Of a stretch of 17,963 nucleotides of DNA, positions 1 to 7,619 are shown in pieces. The notes under the pieces were generated by a model that saw only the letters and a program-made list of their open reading frames with translations, ran no database searches and was not told the origin of the DNA. Numbering within the stretch: the first letter of the stretch is position 1; the number at the start of each line of letters is the position of its first letter. The DNA lies in contig CAUCIO010000028.1 of NCBI GenBank assembly GCA_958442925.1, forward strand, positions 1 through 17,963, in the 5' to 3' direction. Both the position numbers and the translations under genes were made by a program. This DNA is from an uncultured Clostridium sp. (GTDB lineage: Bacteria; Bacillota; Clostridia; Lachnospirales; Lachnospiraceae).

Positions 1-2
1 TT

Positions 3-374
3 CGCCGGTATCAGCGTTTCCTGCGCCTTCTTGAGGAACGGCAGTCTGGGGAGACCGGGCAACAGGAGGAGCGGGTATACCGGATTGGAGGCCTGGAGCT
101 TCACGAGGATACGGTGGAGGTGCTGGTGGACGGCGTTTCTGTAAAGGTGACTCCCATGGAATTTAAAATTCTTTTGCTTCTGATGAAGCATCCGGGGCGT
201 GTGTTTTCAGCTGACGAGATTTACGAGCGTGTGTGGAACGAGCGGGCAGTTAATACAGACACCGTGATGGTGCATGTGAGAAACATTCGGGAAAAGATTG
301 AAATCAATCCCAGAAATCCAAAATATTTAAAGGTGGTGTGGGGAGTTGGCTATAAAATTGAGAAACAGCAGTAG
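3..374 (+). CDS. OmpR-family response regulator, C-terminal part (left edge cut)
   Basis: The reading frame is open from the left edge, so the receiver domain lies outside the window. What remains is a linker plus a complete winged-helix DNA-binding domain of the OmpR/PhoB type. It has the characteristic TPMEFKILLLLMKHPGRVFS segment, the recognition-helix stretch ending in VHVRNIREKIE, and the terminal wing VVWGVGYKIEK. The protein would be phosphorylated by its partner kinase and bind direct-repeat DNA sites. Its stop codon (372-374) lies inside the next gene, the sensor kinase, so the two are translationally coupled and form one two-component system. The partner kinase is of the VanS-like type, so a VanR-like regulator is the best guess. 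The regulated genes cannot be told from this window. Confidence 0.9.
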   Translation, partial: RRYQRFLRLLEERQSGETGQQEERVYRIGGLELHEDTVEVLVDGVSVKVTPMEFKILLLLMKHPGRVFSADEIYERVWNERAVNTDTVMVHVRNIREKIEINPRNPKYLKVVWGVGYKIEKQQ

Positions 375-2211
375 AGAGAAAAAGGAACTGGGATCCTGGA
401 CAGGGATTCTCGCAGCGGTTCTGCTGACAGCATTGATTGCAGCAGGTGTGATGGCGTTTTATCCCTGGCTGTCCTCAGAGATGAACCAGGGGAAACAGAT
501 TTTTACAGCAGAGGAGTGGGAAAGTTCCCAGCCAGATGTTTCCTATGAGGAGAGGGAAAGCTATGGGGATGAAGCAGAGATGTACGATTCCGGTATGGTC
601 AGAGACTATGACTACTATGTGGAAAATGGAGGCTATGCCGTTTACGGCGCTCATGTAAGTTACAGAGGAGATGAGGTGTGGGTACTTCCGGGATATGGAA
701 GGGTTCAGGCAGCTCTGGGGCTTATTATTCTGTGTGCGTCGGGGCTTGTGATGGCGGCTGCTGCAGTGTTAGCGGCAGTCAGGTCTTTTAAAATGACAGA
801 ATGTGTCCTGTTTAAGGTTCCCTTTGAGCTTATGCTTTTTATGGGATTTATGATTCTGGGAGGCTCCATTGGTTCCGGTATGGGGCCTGGCATGGCCAGC
901 GCATCTCTAAGCGGCGAAACTATGGCGGTTCTGACTACAGATTACTATCATATGGATACGGAGGCGGCGCAGGCCACGATGATGGCAGTAAATTACTGCG
1001 CGTGGCTGTTCATGGGACTGATTCTTTTCTGGATGGCGGAGACGGCCATGTCTTTTTTTATTCTGGGTCCTGTCAGATGGTTTAAGGAGAGGACGCTTAC
1101 GGGAAAGCTGGCAAGGGGAGCCAAAAGAGCGGCGGCCAGAACCTGCCGGGAGCTGGAGCAGATAGATTTCAACGAGAAATCAACCAGAAGCATTTTAAAG
1201 ATTGTAGGAATTAACTTTATTCTTTTAACGGTGCTGTGCAGCCTGTGGTTTTATGGGATTTTCGGACTTCTCGTCTATTCGGCTGTGCTTTATGTGATTT
1301 TGCAGAAGGCCTACGGCCGTGTGCGGGAAAAGTATCAGAATCTGTTAAAGGTGACGAACGAGCTGGCAGAGGGTAATCTGGACGTGGAGATCACAGAGGA
1401 TCTGGGGGTGTTCGAGCCGTTTCGGACTGAGATAGGAAAAATCCAGTCTGGTTTTAAGAAGGCCGTGGACGCTGAGGTGAAGAGTCAGCAGATGAAGACG
1501 GAGCTGATTACCAATGTGTCCCATGATCTGAAGACGCCTCTTACAGCGATCATTACTTATGTCAACCTTTTGAAGCAGCCGGGCATTACGGAAGGGGAAC
1601 GGGAGGAGTATATTCAGGTGCTGGATCGAAAATCCCTTCGGTTAAAGGCTTTAATTGAGGACCTGTTCGAGGTCAGCAAGGCCAACAGTCAGACCATGAA
1701 GCTGAATCTGATGGAGGTGGATGTGGTGAGCCTGATGAAGCAGGTGAAGCTGGAGCTTTCTGACAGGCTTTTGGAAAGTGGAATCGATTTCAGGTTTCAG
1801 TTTCCTGAGAAAAAGGTGATGCTGATGCTGGACAGTGAGAAAACCTATCGGATTTTTGAAAATCTTCTGGTCAATATTGCGAAGTATGGAATGCCGGGAA
1901 CCAGGGCCTATGTGGAGATTCAGGAGACAGAGCTTTCAGGAGAGGACGGAGGCAGAGCGTTTGATGGCGGGGAGCACAGAGAAAATCGTGGAGAAGTAAG
2001 AATTTCCATGAAAAATATCTCAGCATCTGAGCTTCCAAAAGACGCAGGGGAACTGACAGGGCGATTTGTGAGAGGCGATCAGTCAAGAAATACAGAAGGT
2101 TCCGGTCTGGGTCTGGCTATTGCCAAGAGCTTTACAGAGATTCAGAAGGGAAGCTTTCAGGTGGAGACAGAGGCAGATCTGTTTAAAGCAGTCATTGTAT
2201 GGAAGAAATAA
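346..2211 (+). CDS. VanS-like multi-pass sensor histidine kinase
   Basis: This is a 621-residue membrane kinase that partners the upstream regulator. One membrane segment lies near residues 19-41. It is followed by a short external loop (about 44-118) rich in Tyr, Asp and Glu. More hydrophobic segments lie near 120-146, 157-178, 214-240 and 284-320, so the sensor is polytopic. A HAMP-like linker leads to the HisKA H-box (NVSHDLKTPLTAI, phospho-acceptor His393). The ATPase domain has an N-box (ENLLVNIAKYG) and the G2 box GSGLGLAIAKSF. A classical DxGxG box is not visible, as is usual for this kinase subgroup (RGDQSRNTEGSG motif). The start is a TTG overlapping the regulator by 29 bases, with AAGGTGG at 330-336 nine bases upstream. 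A second TTG at 358 is an alternative. The ligand is unknown; cell-envelope stress is a reasonable guess. Confidence 0.88.
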   Translation: MAIKLRNSSREKKELGSWTGILAAVLLTALIAAGVMAFYPWLSSEMNQGKQIFTAEEWESSQPDVSYEERESYGDEAEMYDSGMVRDYDYYVENGGYAVYGAHVSYRGDEVWVLPGYGRVQAALGLIILCASGLVMAAAAVLAAVRSFKMTECVLFKVPFELMLFMGFMILGGSIGSGMGPGMASASLSGETMAVLTTDYYHMDTEAAQATMMAVNYCAWLFMGLILFWMAETAMSFFILGPVRWFKERTLTGKLARGAKRAAARTCRELEQIDFNEKSTRSILKIVGINFILLTVLCSLWFYGIFGLLVYSAVLYVILQKAYGRVREKYQNLLKVTNELAEGNLDVEITEDLGVFEPFRTEIGKIQSGFKKAVDAEVKSQQMKTELITNVSHDLKTPLTAIITYVNLLKQPGITEGEREEYIQVLDRKSLRLKALIEDLFEVSKANSQTMKLNLMEVDVVSLMKQVKLELSDRLLESGIDFRFQFPEKKVMLMLDSEKTYRIFENLLVNIAKYGMPGTRAYVEIQETELSGEDGGRAFDGGEHRENRGEVRISMKNISASELPKDAGELTGRFVRGDQSRNTEGSGLGLAIAKSFTEIQKGSFQVETEADLFKAVIVWKK

Positions 2212-2244
2212 ATTGTAGGAAAGGAAGAGGGTCTGTGCCTGTTA

Positions 2245-2301
2245 GAAGAGGGAAAGTTTTACAGCGACTTACAGTGGAGCGCGTAAAACTTTCCCCTCTT
2301 C
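2245..2301. terminator. Bidirectional stem-loop terminator between convergent genes
   Basis: The left arm at 2245-2262 and the right arm at 2283-2301 pair over 18 bases with one bulged base and a 20-base loop. The stem has a GC-rich base (GAAGAGGG against CCCCTCTTC). It sits 33 bases after the + strand kinase stop and 26 bases before the - strand kinase stop, so it can serve both transcripts. A short T run (CGTTTT) follows on the + side. The U-tract is weak in both directions, so read-through is possible. Confidence 0.7.
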
Positions 2302-2326
2302 GTTTTCAGCCATTCTCTCTACTCTT

Positions 2327-3730
2327 CTAAAAGCTGCTGGCCTTGGGCAGGCTGAAGATAAATTCCGTCCCCACGCCTTCTGTGCTTACCACATCGATAT
2401 TTTCATCGTGGGCCTGGATAATTTCTTTTACAATGGCAAGTCCCAGGCCGGTTCCCTTCTTATCCTTCCCGCGGGAGGGATCGCTTTTATAGAACCGATC
2501 CCAGATTTTTTTAATGCTGTCTTTGGGAATGCCAGCTCCTGTGTCCTTCACGGAGACGAAAATTTTCTCGTGCTTTTCCGACGCCTGCAGGTAGATTACA
2601 GAATTTTCGTAGCTGAATTTAATGGCATTGTCAATCAGGTTATAGAGAACCTGCTGGATTTTCCCAAGATCCGCGTACACCATCTGGATGGAATCATTGA
2701 ATGTCAGCTCGAAGGTGATGCCTCTGGCATTGCAGGTTCCCTCGAAGGCCGCCGCCGTATCCTTGATGACACGGTTAATATCGAAATTTGTCCTGGTGAG
2801 GAAGCCCTTGCTGTCTAAAGAGTTCAGAGTCAGCATTCCCTGGGTCAGCTTGTTGAGCCGCTCCGTCTCTGCAATCACGATATTTAAGTATTTTTCATAG
2901 AGCTCCGGCGGGATCGTGCCGTCGATAATGGCTTCCAGATACCCTTTGATGGAAGTGAGAGGGGAGCGGAAGTCATGGGATACGTTGGCAATGAATTTGT
3001 GCTGGTATTCCTCCATTTTATTGAGCTCCATAGCCATATAGTTCAGGGTGTTGGCCAGATAGCCCATCTCGTCCTGGGTGTGAAGGCTGATGCTGTAGGA
3101 CAGGTTGCCTGCCGCGTATTCCGTGGCCGCGTAGGTGATTTTTTTCAGCGGAAGATACACGGTTTTCGTAAAAAACAGCAGAATAATCAAGGACAGACCA
3201 AACAAGATGGCCGCCGTGATATACATAATATTTAAGATGCCGTTCTGCTCCTCTGTGATCAGCTTCATAGGAAGGTGAATGACAATATAGCCATAAGTAT
3301 TAAAATTTCCTGTAATGGGAGCGGATACGGACAGCACGTCAGAGGAAAACTGCCCGTAGTAGGTTCCGATGGAATAGGTTTGTCCGCCTCCCGCCGTGGG
3401 ATCGAAGCTGTCAATGGTTTTGCCCGTCAGCCTGTTCTGGCTGTCAACTGTTACCTGGCCGTCGTGGTTGACAATCCAGATAAAGGACTGAAGATAGGAG
3501 GCCATGGCGTCAATCTGGGGTTTTACCATATCGGAATCCAGACGCTTTCCCTGGTAAATATTGCTGCAGTTTTCTGCAATCAGATTGGCTTCGTCGTAAA
3601 GGGCCTCCGCCCTCTGCTCCACCAGATAATTGTAAGTCATATCGGAGGAGAGGGTGGAGATGGCGGTAAAACCCAGAAGCCCGAACAGGAGATATCCCAG
3701 AATAAATTTGTAATAGAGAGAGTGGATCAT
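2327..3730 (-). CDS. PhoR/VicK-like sensor histidine kinase
   Basis: This is a 467-residue classical membrane sensor kinase. TM1 lies near residues 8-28. A periplasm-like external sensor region of about 135 residues (29-165) follows, of a size that fits a single PAS/Cache-type fold. TM2 is near 166-187 and a HAMP domain covers about 188-240. The H-box FIANVSHDFRSPLTSIKGY has phospho-acceptor His252. The ATPase domain shows the N-box NLIDNAIKF, the G1 box DTGAGIP and the G2 box GTGLGLAIV. Phe in HDFRSP is typical of PhoR/ResE/VicK-type kinases. The gene starts four bases after the stop of the response regulator gene, with AGAGGT as ribosome site, so the pair is co-translated. It ends at the shared stem-loop. 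The stimulus is unknown. Confidence 0.92.
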   Translation of the reverse strand: MIHSLYYKFILGYLLFGLLGFTAISTLSSDMTYNYLVEQRAEALYDEANLIAENCSNIYQGKRLDSDMVKPQIDAMASYLQSFIWIVNHDGQVTVDSQNRLTGKTIDSFDPTAGGGQTYSIGTYYGQFSSDVLSVSAPITGNFNTYGYIVIHLPMKLITEEQNGILNIMYITAAILFGLSLIILLFFTKTVYLPLKKITYAATEYAAGNLSYSISLHTQDEMGYLANTLNYMAMELNKMEEYQHKFIANVSHDFRSPLTSIKGYLEAIIDGTIPPELYEKYLNIVIAETERLNKLTQGMLTLNSLDSKGFLTRTNFDINRVIKDTAAAFEGTCNARGITFELTFNDSIQMVYADLGKIQQVLYNLIDNAIKFSYENSVIYLQASEKHEKIFVSVKDTGAGIPKDSIKKIWDRFYKSDPSRGKDKKGTGLGLAIVKEIIQAHDENIDVVSTEGVGTEFIFSLPKASSF

Positions 3731-3734
3731 GGAC

Positions 3735-4448
3735 TTACCTCTTTACTTCAAACTTGTAGCCAATGCCCCAGACGGTAGTCAGTGCCCATTTTTCATGATC
3801 TTTGATTTTTTCCCGCAGCCGCTTAATATGAACGTCTACTGTTCTCGTATCACCGATATATTCATATCCCCATATATGATCTAACAGCTGTTCTCTGGTA
3901 AAGACCTGGTTGGGAGAGGAGGCGAGAAAATATAACAGCTCCAGCTCCTTGGGCGGCATTTCAATGGAATGGCCGTTGTAAATGACAGAGTAGTTAGTCA
4001 GGTTTACAATTAAATCGGGAAATTCCACATACTGTCCCTTCTGGTCGGAACCGGCTGGTTCCAGCGCCTGGGGTACTGCCTGATAGCGGCGGAGCACTGC
4101 CTTGACTCTGGCCACCAGTTCCTTGGAATCAAATGGTTTGATCATGTAATCGTCAGCTCCCAGCTCCAGTCCAAGAACCTTGTCGAAGATTTCTCCCTTG
4201 GCGGAGAGCATGATAATGGGAACCTGGGAGGAGGCCCGAAGCTCCCGGCAGACCTGATATCCGTCAATTCCTGGGAGCATCAGGTCTAAAAGCACCAGAT
4301 TTGGTTTAAAGACGGGGAAGACGGACAGAGCCTCCTCTCCGTCCCCCACAATTTTCGTCTCGTAACATTCTTTTGTTAGATACAGAGAAATAAGCTCTGC
4401 AATATTTTCATCGTCATCCACAATCAGTATTTTCTGTTTTTCAGCCAT
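3735..4448 (-). CDS. OmpR/PhoB-family response regulator
   Basis: This is a full-length 237-residue response regulator. The receiver domain (about 5-118) has the acidic pocket DDD at 11-13, phospho-acceptor Asp55 in LVLLDLMLPG, and the conserved Lys in YMIKPF. A linker near 120-140 leads to an OmpR-type winged helix (about 142-235) with PPKELELLYFLASSPNQVFT, the recognition helix TVDVHIKRLREKI and the wing VWGIGYKFE. The partner is the kinase immediately downstream. An AAGGAG ribosome site stands close to the ATG (four bases). The upstream gene is mutS2, 69 bases away. I find no convincing promoter in that gap, so expression probably comes at least partly from the mutS2 transcript. Confidence 0.94.
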   Translation of the reverse strand: MAEKQKILIVDDDENIAELISLYLTKECYETKIVGDGEEALSVFPVFKPNLVLLDLMLPGIDGYQVCRELRASSQVPIIMLSAKGEIFDKVLGLELGADDYMIKPFDSKELVARVKAVLRRYQAVPQALEPAGSDQKGQYVEFPDLIVNLTNYSVIYNGHSIEMPPKELELLYFLASSPNQVFTREQLLDHIWGYEYIGDTRTVDVHIKRLREKIKDHEKWALTTVWGIGYKFEVKR

Positions 4449-4469
4449 GACGCTCCTTTCCCCCTGATG

Positions 4470-4502
4470 GAGAACTGCTCCTTACTGTATGGAACAGTTC
4501 TC
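4470..4502. other. Stem-loop between mutS2 and the response regulator gene
   Basis: The 12-base arms 4470-4481 and 4491-4502 (GAGAACTGCTCC against GGAACAGTTCTC, 11 of 12 pairing) enclose a 9-base loop. On the - strand, where both flanking genes are read, no U-run follows, so it is not a standard intrinsic terminator for mutS2. It could be a partial attenuator, an mRNA processing or stability hairpin in front of the regulator gene, or an operator. Confidence 0.45.
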
Positions 4503-4517
4503 AAAGTTCTGTTTTAT

Positions 4518-6956
4518 TTATTTAAATGTAACGATAGTAACTCCGGTATCTCCTTCACCGAATTCACCTAAATGGAATTCCTTCACATAGCTGAGACGCT
4601 TCAGATGCTTGTGTATACCGGCCCTGAGAGCGCCTGTGCCGCGTCCGTGGACTACCCGTACCTGAGGAAGATGGGCCAGATAGGCATCGTCCAGATATTT
4701 GTCCAGCTCCGGAACCGCCTCGTCCACTGTCAGGCCGATGAGATTAATCTCAGGGGAGACGGAGAATGATTTGGACATCTTGATTCCGCTCTGGGAGGTT
4801 CCTCCTTTACCGAAGGCTCCCGGCGTCTTTGCTCTGTTTCTGCCTGTACCGCGGCTGCCTGTACTGCTGTCCAGACCTGGGCCGGAGATGGAGGACTCGT
4901 TTAAAAGGGCCAGATCCTTTATATTGACCAGCGACCGGAGAATACCCATCTGAACGTACAGATCGCCTTTGGCATTAGGCAGGGAGCTGACCGTACCCTT
5001 CAGATTCATGGAAATGACTTTTACGCCGTCGCCAATTTTTAAGGATTTCGGAGAAATGGTTTTCTGCGGAGCCTGAGGCTTCTTAGAAGTAAGTTTTTTG
5101 TCCACGTCCTTGATCTTGTTTCTCAGACGGCTTCGCTGTTCCTCCAGCTCTTTTCCTACGCCGGACTGGCTGGCCAGCTTATTAATATTCCGAATCGTAG
5201 AATCAGCGGTGTCTTTGGCATCCTGAAGAATCTGCTGAGCCTCTGTTCTGGCCTTTTCCAGAAGGCGCTCTTTCTGATCCTGGAAGCGTTCCTCTTTCTG
5301 CTCCAGACGTTTTTTCAGATCTGCAATTTCCGCTTTATAGGCGTTTAATTCCTCACGCTCTTTCTCGATAGTCACACGGCTTTCCTCCAGGTTAGCCAGG
5401 AGATCTTCAAAGGCGGCGTCCTCTTTTTCAATATGGCGCTTGGCGTCCTCGATAATATAGTCGGGAAGCCCCAGCTTTTTGGAGATGGCGAAAGCATTAC
5501 TCTTTCCGGGAATTCCGATGAGAAGCCGGTAGGTAGGGCGCAGAGTTTCCACGCTGAACTCGCAGCAGGCGTTCTCCACTCCCGGTTCTGTCAGGGCAAA
5601 TACCTTCAGCTCGCTGTAGTGGGTGGTGGCCATGGTGCGGCATTCCATGTGGTGGAGGAAGGACAGCACGGCTACTGCCAGGGCAGCTCCCTCAGTAGGA
5701 TCCGTACCAGCTCCCAGCTCGTCAAAGAGGCAGAGAGAGCGGGAATCAGCCTGTGCCAGAATGGACACAATATTTGTCATGTGGGCAGAGAAGGTACTTA
5801 GGCTCTGCTCAATACTCTGTTCGTCTCCAATGTCGGCAAATACATTGTCAAAGACAGCCAGTTCGGAACCATCGAAAGCAGGAATGTGGAGTCCCGCCTG
5901 CCCCATGAGAGTGAACAGACCTACTGTTTTCAGGGATACGGTTTTTCCGCCGGTGTTAGGGCCGGTGACGATCAAAAGGTCAAAGCTGTCTCCCAGATGG
6001 ATATTGATAGGAACCACCTTTTTTGGATCCAGCAGCGGATGGCGTCCATCCTTAATATTAATATACCGCCGGTTGTTAAATTTCGGTTCCGTGCAGTTGT
6101 AGTGGCGGGACAGAGCCGCCTTGGCAAAGATAAAATCCAGCTTTGCCAGAATAGCCAGATTCTCAGCCAGAGTATCTGTATAGGGAACCAGCTGGGAGCT
6201 TAATGCCATGAGGACAAATTCGATTTCCCGCTTCTCCTGGATCTCCAGCTCCCGCAGTTCATTATTCAGCCGGATGACTGCCATAGGCTCAATAAATACA
6301 GTAGAACCGGTAGCTGACTGATCGTGAACCATGCCGGGAACCTGGCTCTTGTGCTCTGCCTTGACTGGCAGGCAGTAGCGGCCGTCACGCATGGTAATCA
6401 CCGCATCCTGGAGATAAGTGCGGCTGGAGTTTAAAACAGAGTTTAACTGGGTGTGGACGCGGTCGTTAATGATTTTCATCTGGCGGCGGACCTGGCGAAG
6501 CCCCGGACTGGCGTCATCGCTCACTTCATCTTCTGAGAGGATACACCGCTTGATTTCTGTGTTGACAGGAGTCAGCGGCTCCAGCAGGCGGAACATTTCG
6601 TCTAAGGAGTCGTCGGGAAGCTCAGATTCTTCTCTGCGCCCGTAGGATTTCGCCCTGGTGGACACGGTGAGAACAGAGCTGACGGCCAGAAGCTCCAGGA
6701 TATTGAGGGAGCTTCCAATCTCCAGGCGCTTTAAGGAGTCAGTAATATCCTTTACGCCTCCGAAAGAAATGCTGCCCTTCTGGCGGACGCGGGTCACTGC
6801 GTCGGAGGTCTCCTGCTGATTCTGCACAATCTCCTGATAATCACAGGAGGGCAGAAGCTCTCTGCAGAGCCGTTTTCCCGGCTCTGTGGAGGCATACTCT
6901 GTTAAAGTATCAATGATTTTATAGTATTCCAATGTTTTTAATGCTTTTTGATTCAT
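4518..6956 (-). CDS. mutS2: Endonuclease MutS2 / ribosome-rescue ATPase
   Basis: This is an 812-residue MutS2 family protein. The N-terminal core and clamp region (1-320) is followed by the MutS ATPase with Walker A GPNTGGKT at 332-339, Walker B LCLFDE ending at 413, and the TTHYSEL switch near 444-450. A charged coiled coil spans about 505-590, a small KOW-like region about 640-685, a low-complexity Ser/Gly linker 686-730, and a C-terminal Smr domain about 738-812 with HGRGTG at 770-775. Family members were first linked to suppression of recombination; in Bacillus MutS2 senses collided ribosomes and splits them. The longest open frame begins 56 codons earlier. I chose the ATG at 6954-6956 because TAAGGTGA stands just upstream and because the promoter lies inside the longer frame. 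It is followed by a response regulator and kinase on the same strand. Confidence 0.95.
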   Translation of the reverse strand: MNQKALKTLEYYKIIDTLTEYASTEPGKRLCRELLPSCDYQEIVQNQQETSDAVTRVRQKGSISFGGVKDITDSLKRLEIGSSLNILELLAVSSVLTVSTRAKSYGRREESELPDDSLDEMFRLLEPLTPVNTEIKRCILSEDEVSDDASPGLRQVRRQMKIINDRVHTQLNSVLNSSRTYLQDAVITMRDGRYCLPVKAEHKSQVPGMVHDQSATGSTVFIEPMAVIRLNNELRELEIQEKREIEFVLMALSSQLVPYTDTLAENLAILAKLDFIFAKAALSRHYNCTEPKFNNRRYINIKDGRHPLLDPKKVVPINIHLGDSFDLLIVTGPNTGGKTVSLKTVGLFTLMGQAGLHIPAFDGSELAVFDNVFADIGDEQSIEQSLSTFSAHMTNIVSILAQADSRSLCLFDELGAGTDPTEGAALAVAVLSFLHHMECRTMATTHYSELKVFALTEPGVENACCEFSVETLRPTYRLLIGIPGKSNAFAISKKLGLPDYIIEDAKRHIEKEDAAFEDLLANLEESRVTIEKEREELNAYKAEIADLKKRLEQKEERFQDQKERLLEKARTEAQQILQDAKDTADSTIRNINKLASQSGVGKELEEQRSRLRNKIKDVDKKLTSKKPQAPQKTISPKSLKIGDGVKVISMNLKGTVSSLPNAKGDLYVQMGILRSLVNIKDLALLNESSISGPGLDSSTGSRGTGRNRAKTPGAFGKGGTSQSGIKMSKSFSVSPEINLIGLTVDEAVPELDKYLDDAYLAHLPQVRVVHGRGTGALRAGIHKHLKRLSYVKEFHLGEFGEGDTGVTIVTFK

Positions 6957-7047
6957 GATATTCACCTTATAAAAAATTAATAGGGGGGGCAGGGACAGAC
7001 GGATGAGGCCTGCTTCGCAGTCGCTTGTTTTCCTGCTGATGGGATAT

Positions 7048-7077
7048 ATTATATCATAAAGCAATGAGACAAGTGAA
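7048..7077 (-). promoter_or_regulatory. Sigma-A promoter of mutS2
   Basis: On the - strand the sequence shows a perfect -10 TATAAT (7048-7053) and a -35 TTCACT (7072-7077, 4 of 6 consensus) with an 18-base spacer. Transcription would start near 7040, leaving a leader of about 85 bases before the chosen mutS2 ATG. This placement argues against the longer upstream open frame. Confidence 0.65.
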
Positions 7078-7274
7078 CAGTTATGTTCATTTAGCGGCTG
7101 CCGAAGATACTGGCTGTTTTGCAACTAGTATAATTTCAGCCATTTTACCACACAAATACTAGAGATACCAGCATAGTTTTTTAAAGAAGGACGTTAATAT
7201 TGAATGGAATGCTTCTATAATAAATGCAGAAATGATTCGACAGGGAATATTCATCAGAAGGTTACGCTGCTTGG

Positions 7275-7445
7275 GCAAAATCTACAAGCTTTGCGATTAG
7301 CTGCGTTTTCTGCTCGGTTCGTGCATCTGTGATCCGCCATTCGCAAAAACTCGCCTTACGGCTCAAACATTTCGCTCGGTGGCGGAAATTAGCATGAACC
7401 GACCTGAGAAAGCCTCGCTATCATCGCTCTCTGTGTAGATTTTGC
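7275..7445. repeat. 171-base imperfect palindrome, likely dispersed structured repeat
   Basis: The ends are a perfect 12-base inverted repeat, GCAAAATCTACA (7275-7286) and TGTAGATTTTGC (7434-7445). Moving inward, the arms stay related (for example GCTCGGTTCGTGC at 7312-7324 against GCATGAACCGACC at 7392-7404, 11 of 13). An inner perfect stem TCCGCCA (7333-7339) / TGGCGGA (7380-7386) closes a loop of about 40 bases. Transcribed from either strand it could fold into one long hairpin. Its size, structure and lack of coding potential fit a miniature repeat element or structured RNA element. I cannot test copy number here. Confidence 0.6.
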
Positions 7446-7498
7446 ATGGTTTGCCAGGGTTTATCAAAAAGCTGCTATGTATGCCCCTTAGGAATATA

Positions 7499-7528
7499 TT
7501 GACTTTCTCGGAGCGGCTATAGTAAATT
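7499..7528 (+). promoter_or_regulatory. Candidate promoter of the regulator gene
   Basis: TTGACT (7499-7504) is a good -35. The best-spaced -10 is TAAATT (7523-7528, spacer 18), which is weak. TATTAT at 7528-7533 looks better but is too far away (23 bases). It lies about 90 bases before the ATG at 7620, just past the large palindrome. Confidence 0.35.
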
Positions 7529-7546
7529 ATTATACAGGGAATAGAG

Positions 7547-7581
7547 AAGGACTGATATCTTTGTATGAAATATCAGTTCTT
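7547..7581 (+). promoter_or_regulatory. Leader hairpin upstream of the regulator gene
   Basis: The arms AAGGACTGATAT (7547-7558) and ATATCAGTTCTT (7570-7581) pair over 12 bases with one G-U pair, around an 11-base loop. It ends 26 bases before the ribosome site GGAGAG (7608-7613). It could be a leader hairpin or a palindromic binding site for the encoded regulator. No U-run follows that would make it a clear terminator. Confidence 0.4.
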
Positions 7582-7619
7582 GTGTTCCACTGACAACTAT
7601 TGGAAATGGAGAGTCACAT

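Larger units (their letters stand above)
6957..7619. other. 663-base gene-free region between divergent mutS2 and regulator
   Basis: This gap separates mutS2 (-) from the regulator gene (+). It holds the mutS2 promoter (7048-7077), a large imperfect palindrome (7275-7445), a weak candidate promoter (7499-7528) and a leader hairpin (7547-7581) for the regulator. A 42-codon open frame at 7204-7332 lacks a properly spaced ribosome site and runs into the palindrome, so I do not call it a gene. I see nothing further in 7130-7270. Confidence 0.7.

Noticed and set aside
2408..2818. A 136-codon open frame on the + strand
   Set aside because: It is fully antisense to the clear kinase ATPase domain on the - strand and shows no recognisable protein features.
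5433..6203. Several + strand open frames of 105-159 codons
   Set aside because: All are antisense to the conserved ATPase core of MutS2 and arise from its codon pattern.
6957..7124. A 56-codon N-terminal extension of MutS2
   Set aside because: It lies over the promoter, has no MutS2-like sequence, and the ATG at 6954-6956 has a well-placed ribosome site and a typical MutS2 start.
7204..7332. A 42-codon open frame starting with ATG
   Set aside because: No ribosome site at proper distance, and more than a third of it is the left arm of the large palindrome. It is probably a chance frame in the repeat.
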